Below are positions 25,501-32,877 of a stretch of 64,000 nt of DNA, in pieces; position 1 is the stretch's first letter, and each line of letters begins with the position of its first letter. Below the pieces are notes generated by a model. It was given only the letters and a program-made list of their open reading frames with translations. It made no database searches and was not told the DNA's origin. The DNA is from JBBRYB01 sp038238115. Its GTDB lineage: Bacteria > Actinomycetota > Actinomycetes > Propionibacteriales > Nocardioidaceae. The stretch covers positions 79,313 through 143,312 of the forward strand of contig JBBRYB010000008.1 in assembly GCA_038238115.1 (NCBI GenBank). The letters are read 5' to 3'. A program made the translations under genes and the position numbers.

Positions 25501-27154
25501 CACCGAACAGGCCGCGGTCGGGGATCGTGCCGCCGGACGTGACCGCGAGGCGTTGGGCGCCTGGGCGGCCCGTCAACGTGTTGGCGACCCGGTCCCAGAC
25601 GAGCCGGGGGCGCAGCTCGGCGAACTCGTCGGAGGGATAGCGCCCCGAGAGCAGGTCGAGGGTCGCGTCGTACGCAGAGCGCGGCAGCGTGGCGAAGGAC
25701 GCCGCCCGGCGTACGACGCTGAACAGGACGTCGGCGTCCCAGGTCTCGGTCGAGGTGCACGCCACGATCTGCTGTGCGAGCACGTCAAGGGGATGGCTCG
25801 GGACCTTGAGAGCCTCGATCTGGCCGGAGCGCATGCGTTCGACGGTGACCGCCGTCTGGACGAGGTCGGCGCGGTGCTTGGGGAAGAGGACACCATGCGA
25901 GACTTCACCGACCTGGTGGCCCGCCCGGCCGACCCGCTGCAGGCCGCTGGCCACCGAGGGAGGCGACTCGACCTGGACGACCAGGTCGACGGCACCCATG
26001 TCGATGCCGAGCTCAAGGCTCGAGGTCGCGACCACACAGGGCAGCCGACCCGCCTTGAGGTCGTCCTCGATGAGGGCCCGCTGCTCCTTGCTCACCGAGC
26101 CGTGGTGCGCGCGGGCGATCACGGCGCTGGCCCCCAGACTGGCCCCACTCTGTGCCAGGATCTCGGCCGGCCGACCCGGCTCGTCCAGATCCTCACCGAG
26201 CCGCTCGGTCGCGATCTCGTTGAGCCGCGCGGTCAGCCGCTCGGCGAGCCGTCGAGAGTTGGCGAAGACGATGGTCGAGCGGTGCGCCTGGATCAGGTCG
26301 ACGATGCGCTCCTCCACGTGCGGCCAGATCGAGGCCCGCTGGAGGTTTCCGGCGGCTGGCCCCTCAATGTCTTCGGTGATCGTCCCGAGCGCGGTCATGT
26401 CCTCGATGGGTACCACCACCTCGAGGTCCCACTGCTTGGGTGACGCCGGTGCCACCACCTCGACCGGCCGGGCACCACCGAGGAACCGCGCGACCTCTTC
26501 GACGGGACGCACGGTGGCGGACAGCCCGACGCGCTGCGCCGGATGGTCGAGCAGCTCGTCGAGGCGTTCGAGCGACAACGCCAGGTGCGCCCCGCGTTTC
26601 GTCCCGGCAACCGCGTGGACCTCGTCGAGGATGACCGTGTCGACACCGCGCAGCGACTCGTTGGCCTGCGAGGTGAGCATCAGGAACAGCGATTCTGGGG
26701 TCGTGATCAAGATGTCTGGCGGAGTCGTGCTCAGCTTGCGTCGCTCTGCCGCCGACGTGTCACCGGAGCGGACCCCGACGGCGATGCTGGGCGCCTCGAG
26801 TCCGAGCCGGCCCGCGGTATGCCGCAGGCCGGCCAGCGGGGCGCGCAGGTTGCGCTCGATGTCGACGGCGAGCGCCTTGAGCGGCGACACGTAGAGAACC
26901 CGGCAGCGGTGGCGCTTGTCCGCGGGCGCCGCAGTCGTGGCCAGCCGGTCGAGGGCCCAGAGGAACGCCGCCAGGGTCTTGCCCGAACCCGTCGGCGCCA
27001 CGACGAGCGCATTGCGTCCGGCCGCGATGGACTGCCAGGCGCCAGCCTGGGCCGCGGTCGGCTCGGCGAAGGCACCAGCAAACCATGCCCGGGTCACCGG
27101 CGAGAAGTGCTGCAACGCCGACGGCGATGCCGAGGTGCCACTCATGGGAACCAT
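22553..27154 (-). CDS. lhr: ATP-dependent helicase Lhr
   Basis: About 1533 aa, the full size of actinobacterial Lhr, a 3'-5' DNA/RNA-DNA helicase linked to DNA repair. Walker A APTGSGKT is near residue 55, motif II is DEVH, and motif VI HRVGRAGHQ closes the second RecA domain. The winged-helix and beta-barrel Lhr core and the long C-terminal domain follow without a break. Two ATGs (27154 and 27145) are possible; 27154 has GGGGA just upstream. Cotranscribed with nei2. SOS control, known for mycobacterial lhr-like genes, is not visible upstream here. Confidence 0.95.
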   Translation of the reverse strand: MVPMSGTSASPSALQHFSPVTRAWFAGAFAEPTAAQAGAWQSIAAGRNALVVAPTGSGKTLAAFLWALDRLATTAAPADKRHRCRVLYVSPLKALAVDIERNLRAPLAGLRHTAGRLGLEAPSIAVGVRSGDTSAAERRKLSTTPPDILITTPESLFLMLTSQANESLRGVDTVILDEVHAVAGTKRGAHLALSLERLDELLDHPAQRVGLSATVRPVEEVARFLGGARPVEVVAPASPKQWDLEVVVPIEDMTALGTITEDIEGPAAGNLQRASIWPHVEERIVDLIQAHRSTIVFANSRRLAERLTARLNEIATERLGEDLDEPGRPAEILAQSGASLGASAVIARAHHGSVSKEQRALIEDDLKAGRLPCVVATSSLELGIDMGAVDLVVQVESPPSVASGLQRVGRAGHQVGEVSHGVLFPKHRADLVQTAVTVERMRSGQIEALKVPSHPLDVLAQQIVACTSTETWDADVLFSVVRRAASFATLPRSAYDATLDLLSGRYPSDEFAELRPRLVWDRVANTLTGRPGAQRLAVTSGGTIPDRGLFGVFLVGAASSSGSGAGTSRVGELDEEMVYESRIGDVFALGASSWRIEDITHDRVLVSPAPGLPGRLPFWKGDALGRPAELGAAVGAFVREISGLKEPVAVERAAAAGLDTFAAGNLVGFVAEQLADTGYVPHDRQLVVERCRDELGDWRLIVHSPYGAAVHGPWALAIGARLRERFGIDAQTMAGDDGLIVRIAETDAEPPDASLVLFEPDEIDDIVTTEVGGSALFASRFRECAARALLLPRRDPGKRSPLWQQRQRSAALLEVASKYGSFPIVLEAVRECLQDVYDVPALVQLMRDIEARRIRVVDVETATPSAFARSLLFGYVAAFVYEGDSPLAERKAAALALDPALLGELLGRTELRDLLDPEVLDQIERELQRLTDDRLAKDAEGLADLLRLLGPLTPAEVEARCRPGADGRWGHDLESARRAVRVRIAGSEQLAAVEDVARLRDALGVPVPAGVPEAFTAPVADPLGDVVARFARTHGPFTTVQVASRFGLGHAVAHDALRRLTAAGRLAEGEFRPSAQGTEWCDAEVLRRLRRRSLAAARKEVEPVEPAALGRFLPAWQHVGSRLRGPDGVLAVVEQLAGCAVPASALEPFVLASRLLDYRPSMLDELTSAGEVTWAGVGALPGADGWVSLHVVDTASLTLPDVTEIDFSDRHEQILQALGAGGGFFFRQLSDAVGSTDDAQLVAAMWDLVWAGHLTNDTIAPLRAQLGGGRTAHRPRRSPPRARMSGRPLVGRGAMSRPTLASRSGPPTVAGRWSLTPQREADPTRRAHAGAEALLERHGVVTRGAVVSERSPGGFAAVYKVLSAFEESGRCRRGYFVAGLGAAQFGVTGAVDRLRSVASDQEVASASPAQTLVLAATDPANPFGAALPWPERARDEANSGHRPGRKAGAVVALVDGALALYVERGGRTLRTFSDDPGRIQPAADALALAVREGALGKLTVERADGEHILRSPLSSALEAAGFHATPRGLRLRR

Positions 27155-27225
27155 TGTCCCCGACGCCACCGACAGTTCTCGCGGGCGGCCACCGCCGCGG
27201 CTGCTCGTCGCTCACCACCTCGCCG

Positions 27226-28074
27226 TCACAGGTCGCCGCCCTCGTTGAGCAGCCGCTTGATCTCGCGCTGGATGAGGCCCAGGCGCGCCTCCTTGACCAG
27301 CGGCACCTGACGTCGACGGCGGCGAATCTCGGCCAGATCGATGTCGACGGTCAGCACCTGCTCCTGGGCGTGGACCGCCTCGGCCACGACGTTGCCCCAG
27401 GGGTCCACGACATGTGAGCCGCCCCAGAAATGGAACCGCCCCTCCACCCCAACCCGATTCACGAACACCACGAAGAGCTGGAACATCCGGCCGTAGAAAC
27501 GGGTGATGTCGTGCCAGTACTCGTCGGAGTTGTAATGCTCGGGGAAGGTGCTCTGCGCACTCGCGGCCGGAACGAGGAGCACCTGGGCGCCGTCTTGAGT
27601 GGCGAGGAACGCCAGCTGCGGCTGCCAGGCGTCGTTGCAGCACAGCACTGCCATTCGGGTGTCACGACTCGCCGGGAACGTCCGCAGGTCGGGTCCTGCC
27701 GTGAAGTGGTTGCGCTCCTCGAACGGCGCGTACGCGGGTAGGTACAGCTTGCGGTGCACGTGGACCAGACGGCCGGCTTCGTAGTAGGCGGTGCTGTTGT
27801 AGGTATGCGGGCTGCGCGGACCGGCCTCCACGAAACCGATCGACACACCGGCGTCCCCGGCGGAGCTGGCGAGCTTCTCGAGCCGCGGGTCGTCGGGCCG
27901 CATCGTCAGATCCGCATCCACCTCCCCGACCGAATAGCCAGACACGAACAGCTCGGGGAAGACGACCAAGTCCGAGGAAGCGCTCATCGCGGTCTCGACG
28001 GCCAGATGCGCCGACTCGAGGTTTGCGTCGATGTCGCCCAGCCGGGACTGCAACTGGGCCAGGCTAATCCTCAT
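27226..28074 (-). CDS. Carbon-nitrogen hydrolase (nitrilase superfamily amidase)
   Basis: 282 aa. The catalytic triad is Glu41 (VFPELF), Lys109 (HRKLYLP) and Cys146 (CCNDAWQP). Such enzymes cleave amides or nitriles, with N-carbamoylputrescine, omega-amides and formamide among known substrates. The ATG at 28074 is preferred because the upstream in-frame extension is Arg/Pro-rich. It lies 68 nt after the binding-protein gene of the osmolyte transporter with a hairpin in between, so it may be the last, attenuated gene of that operon. A role in clearing a nitrogen-containing osmolyte product is inferred only from position. Confidence 0.88.
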   Translation of the reverse strand: MRISLAQLQSRLGDIDANLESAHLAVETAMSASSDLVVFPELFVSGYSVGEVDADLTMRPDDPRLEKLASSAGDAGVSIGFVEAGPRSPHTYNSTAYYEAGRLVHVHRKLYLPAYAPFEERNHFTAGPDLRTFPASRDTRMAVLCCNDAWQPQLAFLATQDGAQVLLVPAASAQSTFPEHYNSDEYWHDITRFYGRMFQLFVVFVNRVGVEGRFHFWGGSHVVDPWGNVVAEAVHAQEQVLTVDIDLAEIRRRRRQVPLVKEARLGLIQREIKRLLNEGGDL

Positions 28075-28083
28075 GGGCAGATC

Positions 28084-28129
28084 CTTGCATGCAAGTCTCG
28101 GATCCCGGCGCGTGCCAGGACCCGAGACT
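28084..28129. promoter_or_regulatory. Hairpin and 12-bp palindrome between binding-protein and amidase genes
   Basis: AGTCTCGG (28094-28101) pairs with CCGAGACT (28122-28129), a likely terminator or attenuator on the minus strand after the binding-protein gene. It overlaps a perfect palindrome CTTGCATGCAAG (28084-28095) that ends 10 nt before the amidase ATG and could be an operator. Confidence 0.45.
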
Positions 28130-28142
28130 GTGGGGTCGTCTG

Positions 28143-29099
28143 TCAGCCGCCGATGAAGCCGTTGTCCTCGAGCCACTTCTTGGCGACGGCGTCTGGTGGC
28201 AGCCCGTCCACATCCACCTGCGAGTTGAGCTTCTGCAGCTCCTCGGTCGTGATCTTCGCGGCGATCGGGTCGAGAACGCTTTGCAGCTCAGGGTTGTCCT
28301 TGAGCGTCGAGTCCTTCATGGTCATGGCCAGGTCGTACTTCACGAAGAAGTTCTTGTCGTCGTCGAGGACGACAAGGTTGTTGGCCGGGATGCGCCCGTC
28401 CGTGGCGAACACCTCACCGAACTTGCACGGGTCTCCCTTCGGCACCGCCGTGAACACGATGCCGAGGTCGACCTCGGTGATCTGGTCGTTGGGCAGGCTG
28501 AACCCGTAGGCCTTCTCGAGCCCCGGCCAGCCGTCCTTGCGGTCCAGGAACTCTGCGGCAGCACACATCGAGGCAGAGGTGGGGTCGCTCTTCACCAGGT
28601 CCGCGTACTGCGACAGCGTGGTCACCCCCGTGTCCTGGGTCGTGGCGAACGCATAGGTGTCGTTGGCCGAGGTGAGCGCGAGCCACTTGATGCCGTTCTT
28701 GTCCAGGTCCTGCTTCGCGACGGCGTCGTACAGTGCCTTGTCGTCGGTCGGCGCGCTCGCGACGTCGTTACCCAGGATGTCGGCCCACCCGGTGCCGGTG
28801 TACTCCCAATACATGTCGATGTTGTCGGTCTCGAGGGCCTTGCGGACGTTCGTCGTGCCGGTGATCCCGGTCTGGTCGTCCACCGTCGCGCCGGCGTTCT
28901 CGAGCGCCTGGATGGCGATCTGGCCGAGGATGAGCTGCTCGGTGAACTCCTTTGAACCCACCGTGAAGGACTTTCCGGCGAGAGTATCGGTGCTGCCGGC
29001 GCCACCACCGCCGCTGTCACCGCTGCCACAGGCGGCGACCGCCAAGGTGACGCCGGCGGCCAGCGCGGTCAGCCGAGCGGCCTTCTTCGAGTAGCCCAT
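28143..29099 (-). CDS. Glycine betaine/osmoprotectant ABC transporter substrate-binding lipoprotein
   Basis: 318 aa. Lipoprotein signal with the modified Cys24 (LAVAACGS), a Gly/Ser linker, then an OpuAC/OpuCC-type type II periplasmic binding fold (FTVGSKEFTEQLILGQIAIQ; DMYWEYTGTGW). It binds the ligand outside the membrane and delivers it to the permeases encoded upstream. ATG 29099 begins MGYSKKAARL, with GGAAGG upstream. Ligand class (betaine, choline, carnitine or DMSP) cannot be settled by eye; neighbours favour glycine betaine. Confidence 0.92.
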   Translation of the reverse strand: MGYSKKAARLTALAAGVTLAVAACGSGDSGGGGAGSTDTLAGKSFTVGSKEFTEQLILGQIAIQALENAGATVDDQTGITGTTNVRKALETDNIDMYWEYTGTGWADILGNDVASAPTDDKALYDAVAKQDLDKNGIKWLALTSANDTYAFATTQDTGVTTLSQYADLVKSDPTSASMCAAAEFLDRKDGWPGLEKAYGFSLPNDQITEVDLGIVFTAVPKGDPCKFGEVFATDGRIPANNLVVLDDDKNFFVKYDLAMTMKDSTLKDNPELQSVLDPIAAKITTEELQKLNSQVDVDGLPPDAVAKKWLEDNGFIGG

Positions 29100-29154
29100 G
29101 ATGGCTTTACCTTCCGTTGTGTGTGTCACATATGTGTTTGTCGTTGCATGCGGC

Positions 29155-29961
29155 TCAGAGTCCCCGCGGGCGGAGGATGTCTTCGGCGATGCCGGCCAGA
29201 TAGTCGACGAGCAGGGCGAGCACGGCCACCAAGACACCGCCGACGATGGTGATGAAGGGCCGGTTCCCGGAGAACCCGGACACGATCAGACTGCCGAGTG
29301 TCCCCGCGCCGATGAATGCGCCGAGTGTCGCCGTACCGACGTTGATGGTGAGCGCCGTCCTGAGCCCGGCCATGATGACCGGCACGGCGAGCGGCAGCTC
29401 GATCCGAAGCAGGACGGCCCACTTGGTCATGCCCATCCCGCGCGCCGACTCGATGACCGAGGCATCGACCTGCGTCAGCCCGACCATCGTGTTGCGCAGC
29501 ACCGGCAAGGTTGTGTACGCGGCAAGGGCGACGACGGTCGGCGTGAACCCGATCGTCCAGGCGATCGCGAAGAGCGCGAGTAGCCCGACCGAGGGAGTGG
29601 CCTGGCCGACGTTGAACACCGCGATCGCTGGGGGTGTGATCACACGTGCGAAGGAGCGGGTCAGCAGGATTCCGAGGGGGATGGCGATGACCAGCACGAG
29701 TATCGTCGAGACGATGGTCAGCTGGATCTGCTCCTGAGTCCTGGCGACGATGTTGCTGAACGAGAGCCGTTCCGTCTCGGCTGAGTCGAGGTTCCTGGTG
29801 CTGACCGCGAGGTAGACGACCAGCAGGACGACGGCCAGGGCCACGGGCATGAACAGGTAGCCGCCGAGCGAGCGCCGCCCCGCCCGAACAGGCACGGTGC
29901 TTCGAGGGTCGACGGGGGCCGCCGGGCCCTCGCCTTGCTGCACGTCTGCGTTCGCGGACAT
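29155..29961 (-). CDS. Osmoprotectant ABC transporter permease
   Basis: 268 aa. A 30-residue cytoplasmic N-terminus, about six membrane spans and the EAA-like coupling loop (ESARGMGMTKWAVLLRIELP) of ProW/OpuCB-type permeases. Its start lies 1 nt after the ATPase stop, so it is part of the four-gene minus-strand operon. Confidence 0.92.
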   Translation of the reverse strand: MSANADVQQGEGPAAPVDPRSTVPVRAGRRSLGGYLFMPVALAVVLLVVYLAVSTRNLDSAETERLSFSNIVARTQEQIQLTIVSTILVLVIAIPLGILLTRSFARVITPPAIAVFNVGQATPSVGLLALFAIAWTIGFTPTVVALAAYTTLPVLRNTMVGLTQVDASVIESARGMGMTKWAVLLRIELPLAVPVIMAGLRTALTINVGTATLGAFIGAGTLGSLIVSGFSGNRPFITIVGGVLVAVLALLVDYLAGIAEDILRPRGL

Positions 29962-29962
29962 G

Positions 29963-31207
29963 TCAGCGGTCCTCGTCCTCGAGGTCCTCGTCGTCGAACT
30001 CGGTGCCCCGCAGACGGCCGCGCTCGGCTCGTCGCATGCTGCGCACGGTCTCGTTGATCGTGTCGATGTCGACGATGCCCTGATAGGCGTGGGAGGAGTC
30101 GACGACGATCGCCGTGCTGTAGCGAGCCGTCAGCATCTCGTTGAGCGTGTCGCTGAGCGTGGCGTTCGGCTGCACCATGGCCTCTGGCGGCAGGCCGATC
30201 TCGGACAGTGCCCGACCATGCCCGGCGCGACGCAGGTGGTCGGCATTGACCCACCTCAACGGTCGCCGCTGGGCGTCGAGAATGAGTACGGCGCTCTTGT
30301 CGCTGTCATCGAGCAGGCGGCGGACGTCGTCATGGCTGGCGCCTTCCTGCGCGGTCGGCCACTGGTGCAGCTCGACGTCGCGCACCCGGCTCAGGCTCAG
30401 CCGCTTGAGCGAGGCGCCGCGGCCGATGAAGTCCGCCACGAAGTCGTCCGCCGGGTTCACGAGGATCCGCTCCGGAGTGTCGAACTGGGCGATGTGCGAC
30501 TGTTCGCGAAGGATCGCGATCCGGTCTCCCATCTTGATTGCCTCGTCGATGTCGTGGGTGACGAAGATGATCGTCTTCTTGATCTGCTCCTGAAGGCGGA
30601 GGAACTCATTCTGCAGTCGCTCTCGTGTGATCGGGTCGATCGCGCCGAATGGCTCGTCCATCAGCATGACGTCGGGGTCGGCGCTCATGGCGCGCGCGAC
30701 GCCTACCCGCTGTCGCTGGCCTCCCGAGAGCTCCTTGGGATAGCGGTCGCGGTAGTCGCCGGGGTCCATCCCGACCATCTGGAGCAGCTCGTCGACCCGC
30801 TCGCTGATTCGCTCCTTCTTCCAGCCCAGCATCTTGGGGACGGTCGCAATGTTGTTGGCAATGGTCGTGTGAGGGAACAGGCCGATCTGCTGGATGACAT
30901 AGCCGATCCGGCGCCGCAACTGATCGGGGTTCGTCTTGGTGACGTCCTCGCCGTCGAGGTAGATGCGTCCGGAGGTCGGTTCGATGATGCGGTTGATCAT
31001 CTTCATCGTTGTCGTCTTGCCGCAGCCCGACGGACCGACAAAGATGACAATCTCGCCTTCCGGGATCTCCATGGACAGGTCGTCGACCGCGGGCTCTCGC
31101 TGGCCGGGGAACCGTTTGGCCAGATTCTCCAGCCGGATCTCGATCTTGCCGCCGTCGGAGGCGGCCCCGGCGTCCGAGCTGGTCGTGGCGTCTTGAGTGT
31201 CGGTCAT
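29963..31207 (-). CDS. Osmoprotectant ABC transporter ATPase with CBS domains
   Basis: 414 aa. Walker A GPSGCGKTTT, signature LSGGQRQR, Walker B MLMDEPFGA. The C-terminus from about residue 260 holds two CBS-like repeats (ending in TINETVRSMR), which in OpuA/OpuC ATPases sense ionic strength or cyclic di-AMP and gate transport. An acidic tail (DDEDLEDEDR) resembles the anionic tails of osmoregulated OpuA. ATG 31207 overlaps the stop of the preceding permease gene. Confidence 0.94.
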   Translation of the reverse strand: MTDTQDATTSSDAGAASDGGKIEIRLENLAKRFPGQREPAVDDLSMEIPEGEIVIFVGPSGCGKTTTMKMINRIIEPTSGRIYLDGEDVTKTNPDQLRRRIGYVIQQIGLFPHTTIANNIATVPKMLGWKKERISERVDELLQMVGMDPGDYRDRYPKELSGGQRQRVGVARAMSADPDVMLMDEPFGAIDPITRERLQNEFLRLQEQIKKTIIFVTHDIDEAIKMGDRIAILREQSHIAQFDTPERILVNPADDFVADFIGRGASLKRLSLSRVRDVELHQWPTAQEGASHDDVRRLLDDSDKSAVLILDAQRRPLRWVNADHLRRAGHGRALSEIGLPPEAMVQPNATLSDTLNEMLTARYSTAIVVDSSHAYQGIVDIDTINETVRSMRRAERGRLRGTEFDDEDLEDEDR

Positions 31208-31878
31208 CTGATGCCTTTCGAGATCGTGAACCGGAAGATGACGACGTAGACAAGATCGAACAGGACCGCCAAGACGATGACACCAAGGGTCCCGCTGAGC
31301 ACCTGGTTGAGCGCGGTCGCACTCCCGATCTGGGCCAGACCGGAGAAGATGTCGTTGCCCAGGCCGGGGCCGTTGATATAGGCGCCGATCGCCGCGATCC
31401 CGATCAGCAGCAACGTGGACACCCGCACGCCCGTCAAGACGACGGGCCAGGCGAGCGGCAGTTCCACCCGCCACAGCCGCTCGGCCCGACCCATGCCCAT
31501 GCCTTGGGCGGACTCGACGATTGACGGGTCGACTTCGCGGAGCCCGACGATCGTGTTGCGCACGATGGGCAGCAGCCCGTACAACGTGAGCGCGAAGATG
31601 ACCGACTTTGCGCCCAGCCCGAGCCCGGGAATCTGGATGAGCAGGGTGAAGAGAGCCAGGGAAGGGATCGTCAAGAAGGTGCTGGTCACCGCCAGCACGA
31701 TCCCACGCGCGCGGGGCGTCTGATAGGTCGCCACGCCCAAGCCCACGCCGATGACCGTCGAGATGGCGACCGAGATGATCACCACGACTGCGTGGTCGAT
31801 GGCGAGCTGAACCAGGTCGTGCCACGTGAACTGAAGGTAGGTCCAGAAGCTGGAGTACCAGCTCGGCTTCTCAATCAC
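31204..31878 (-). CDS. Osmoprotectant ABC transporter permease, first gene of the operon
   Basis: 224 aa, about five to six membrane spans, coupling loop ESAQGMGMGRAERLWRVELP. A paralogue of the second permease, so the channel is a heterodimer as in OpuC systems. GTG 31878 has no convincing Shine-Dalgarno of its own. A 14-codon ORF with an ideal ribosome site ends across this GTG (see the leader entry), which suggests coupled translation. Confidence 0.9.
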   Translation of the reverse strand: MIEKPSWYSSFWTYLQFTWHDLVQLAIDHAVVVIISVAISTVIGVGLGVATYQTPRARGIVLAVTSTFLTIPSLALFTLLIQIPGLGLGAKSVIFALTLYGLLPIVRNTIVGLREVDPSIVESAQGMGMGRAERLWRVELPLAWPVVLTGVRVSTLLLIGIAAIGAYINGPGLGNDIFSGLAQIGSATALNQVLSGTLGVIVLAVLFDLVYVVIFRFTISKGIR

Positions 31879-31915
31879 GGCTGACCCGCAGTGCCAGGGC
31901 GGACGTAGTCCCCAT
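31871..31915 (-). CDS. 14-codon leader ORF overlapping the transporter operon start
   Basis: ATG 31915 is preceded by GGAGG at a 5-nt spacing (31925-31921), the best ribosome site in the region. It encodes MGTTSALALRVSRD and stops with a TGA whose bases overlap the GTG of the permease in another frame. It has no run of a single amino acid. Most likely a coupling device that brings ribosomes to the weak permease start. Confidence 0.5.
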   Translation of the reverse strand: MGTTSALALRVSRD

Positions 31916-31975
31916 GCATACCTCCGTTACGCGTGCACAGACTCTGGCACGGTCCTCGCGCGTCCCACAAGGTCA

Positions 31976-31990
31976 TTGCCGCATGGGCAA
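31976..31990. promoter_or_regulatory. Predicted IclR-family operator, transporter side
   Basis: TTGCC-GCATG-GGCAA, with the flanks A before and CACA after, matches the palindrome at 32827-32841 in both half sites. It lies about 100 nt upstream of the transporter start and 31 nt after the IclR stop codon on the other side. Confidence 0.6.
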
Positions 31991-32021
31991 CACATAGCGG
32001 CGGGTACGCAGCGGTGCCGAC

Positions 32022-32780
32022 CTATCTGTTCGTCGAGGACAGCTCGGCACAGTGCACGAGCAGCTCGTCCACGGCCGCGCTCATCGCCTCAGGCCCGAAC
32101 CGGCCGGCCGGTCCCTGAAGGCCGAGCACCGCGACGAGGACGTTCCCAGCAGCCAGCACCGGCGCGGCAATGGCGTTGAGCTGCTCCTCGCGTTCGCCGA
32201 CAGCCTGAGCCCAGCCGCGCTCGCGGATCGACGCGACCTCGGCGTTGAGCACGGCCACGTCGGTGACCGTGTGCGCGGTGTATGACGGCAGCGGGCGGGT
32301 CGGCATCGCCTCGGTCGGCGTCGCCGCGCTGAATGCGAGGAAGACCTTGCCGGTCGCGGTGGCGTGGGCGATGCTGGGGCGGCCGACCTGTGCGACGCTT
32401 CGCACCGACGAGGGGCTCTGCACGAAGTCGACAGTGATGGTGCCCTCCTGATACGGGATGGACAAGGTGGCGGTCTCGCCGGTGGCCGCGGTCATAGCCA
32501 GCAGGTGGGGACGGCAGAGCTGACGCATGTCGACGCGGGCGAGTGCGGCGTTGCCGAGCTCGACCAATCTCGGCCCGAGCCGGAAACGGCCAGTGTCGGG
32601 CAGCTGAGTAACGAGCTCGTCCTGCGCCAGGGTGGCGAGCAGGCGAGAGACGGTGCTCGGGTTGACGCCCGTGCGTCGGGCGATCTCGTTGTTTCCGAGG
32701 TCGCCGCTCGAGTCCGCAAGGGCATGCAGCACTGCCAGTGCGCGCTCGACCGTCGCGACCGGACGATGTCCCGTGGTCAA
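32022..32780 (-). CDS. IclR family transcriptional regulator
   Basis: 252 aa. An N-terminal winged helix (residues about 8-65, NNEIARRTGVNPSTVSRLLA) and a C-terminal IclR effector-binding domain. TTG 32780 is supported by GGGAGG 6 nt upstream. It sits between the minus-strand betaine-type transporter and the plus-strand catabolic genes, and a matched palindrome occurs in both promoter regions, so it probably controls both sets in response to the osmolyte or its product. Convergent proximity to the transporter promoter means its 3' end touches the transporter control region. Confidence 0.9.
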   Translation of the reverse strand: MTTGHRPVATVERALAVLHALADSSGDLGNNEIARRTGVNPSTVSRLLATLAQDELVTQLPDTGRFRLGPRLVELGNAALARVDMRQLCRPHLLAMTAATGETATLSIPYQEGTITVDFVQSPSSVRSVAQVGRPSIAHATATGKVFLAFSAATPTEAMPTRPLPSYTAHTVTDVAVLNAEVASIRERGWAQAVGEREEQLNAIAAPVLAAGNVLVAVLGLQGPAGRFGPEAMSAAVDELLVHCAELSSTNR

Positions 32781-32820
32781 CCGGGCCCTCCCGTGCTAGC
32801 GTCAACAAGGCAGATATGAA

Positions 32821-32847
32821 ACAGTATTGCCAATATGGCAACACTGT
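32821..32847. promoter_or_regulatory. Predicted IclR-family operator, catabolic side
   Basis: A 27-bp near-perfect palindrome: ACAGT-A-TTGCC-AATAT-GGCAA-C-ACTGT, with one mismatched pair. It lies in the divergent gap between the IclR gene and the FAD dehydrogenase gene, 31 nt before the latter's ATG and just downstream of candidate -10 boxes (TAGCGT at 32797, TATGAA at 32814), the usual place for a repressor site. Confidence 0.7.
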
Positions 32848-32877
32848 ACATCGGAATGGCAGCGGAGGCGAATCGCC

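Noticed and set aside
29963..31825. Start of the transporter ATPase about 200 codons upstream
   Set aside because: The upstream part is an off-frame reading of the first permease; ATG 31207 overlaps that permease's stop and starts just before the ABC domain.
32827..32877. Earlier TTG start of the FAD dehydrogenase
   Set aside because: It would put the 27-bp operator inside the coding sequence; ATG 32878 has a Shine-Dalgarno and fits the family N-terminus.
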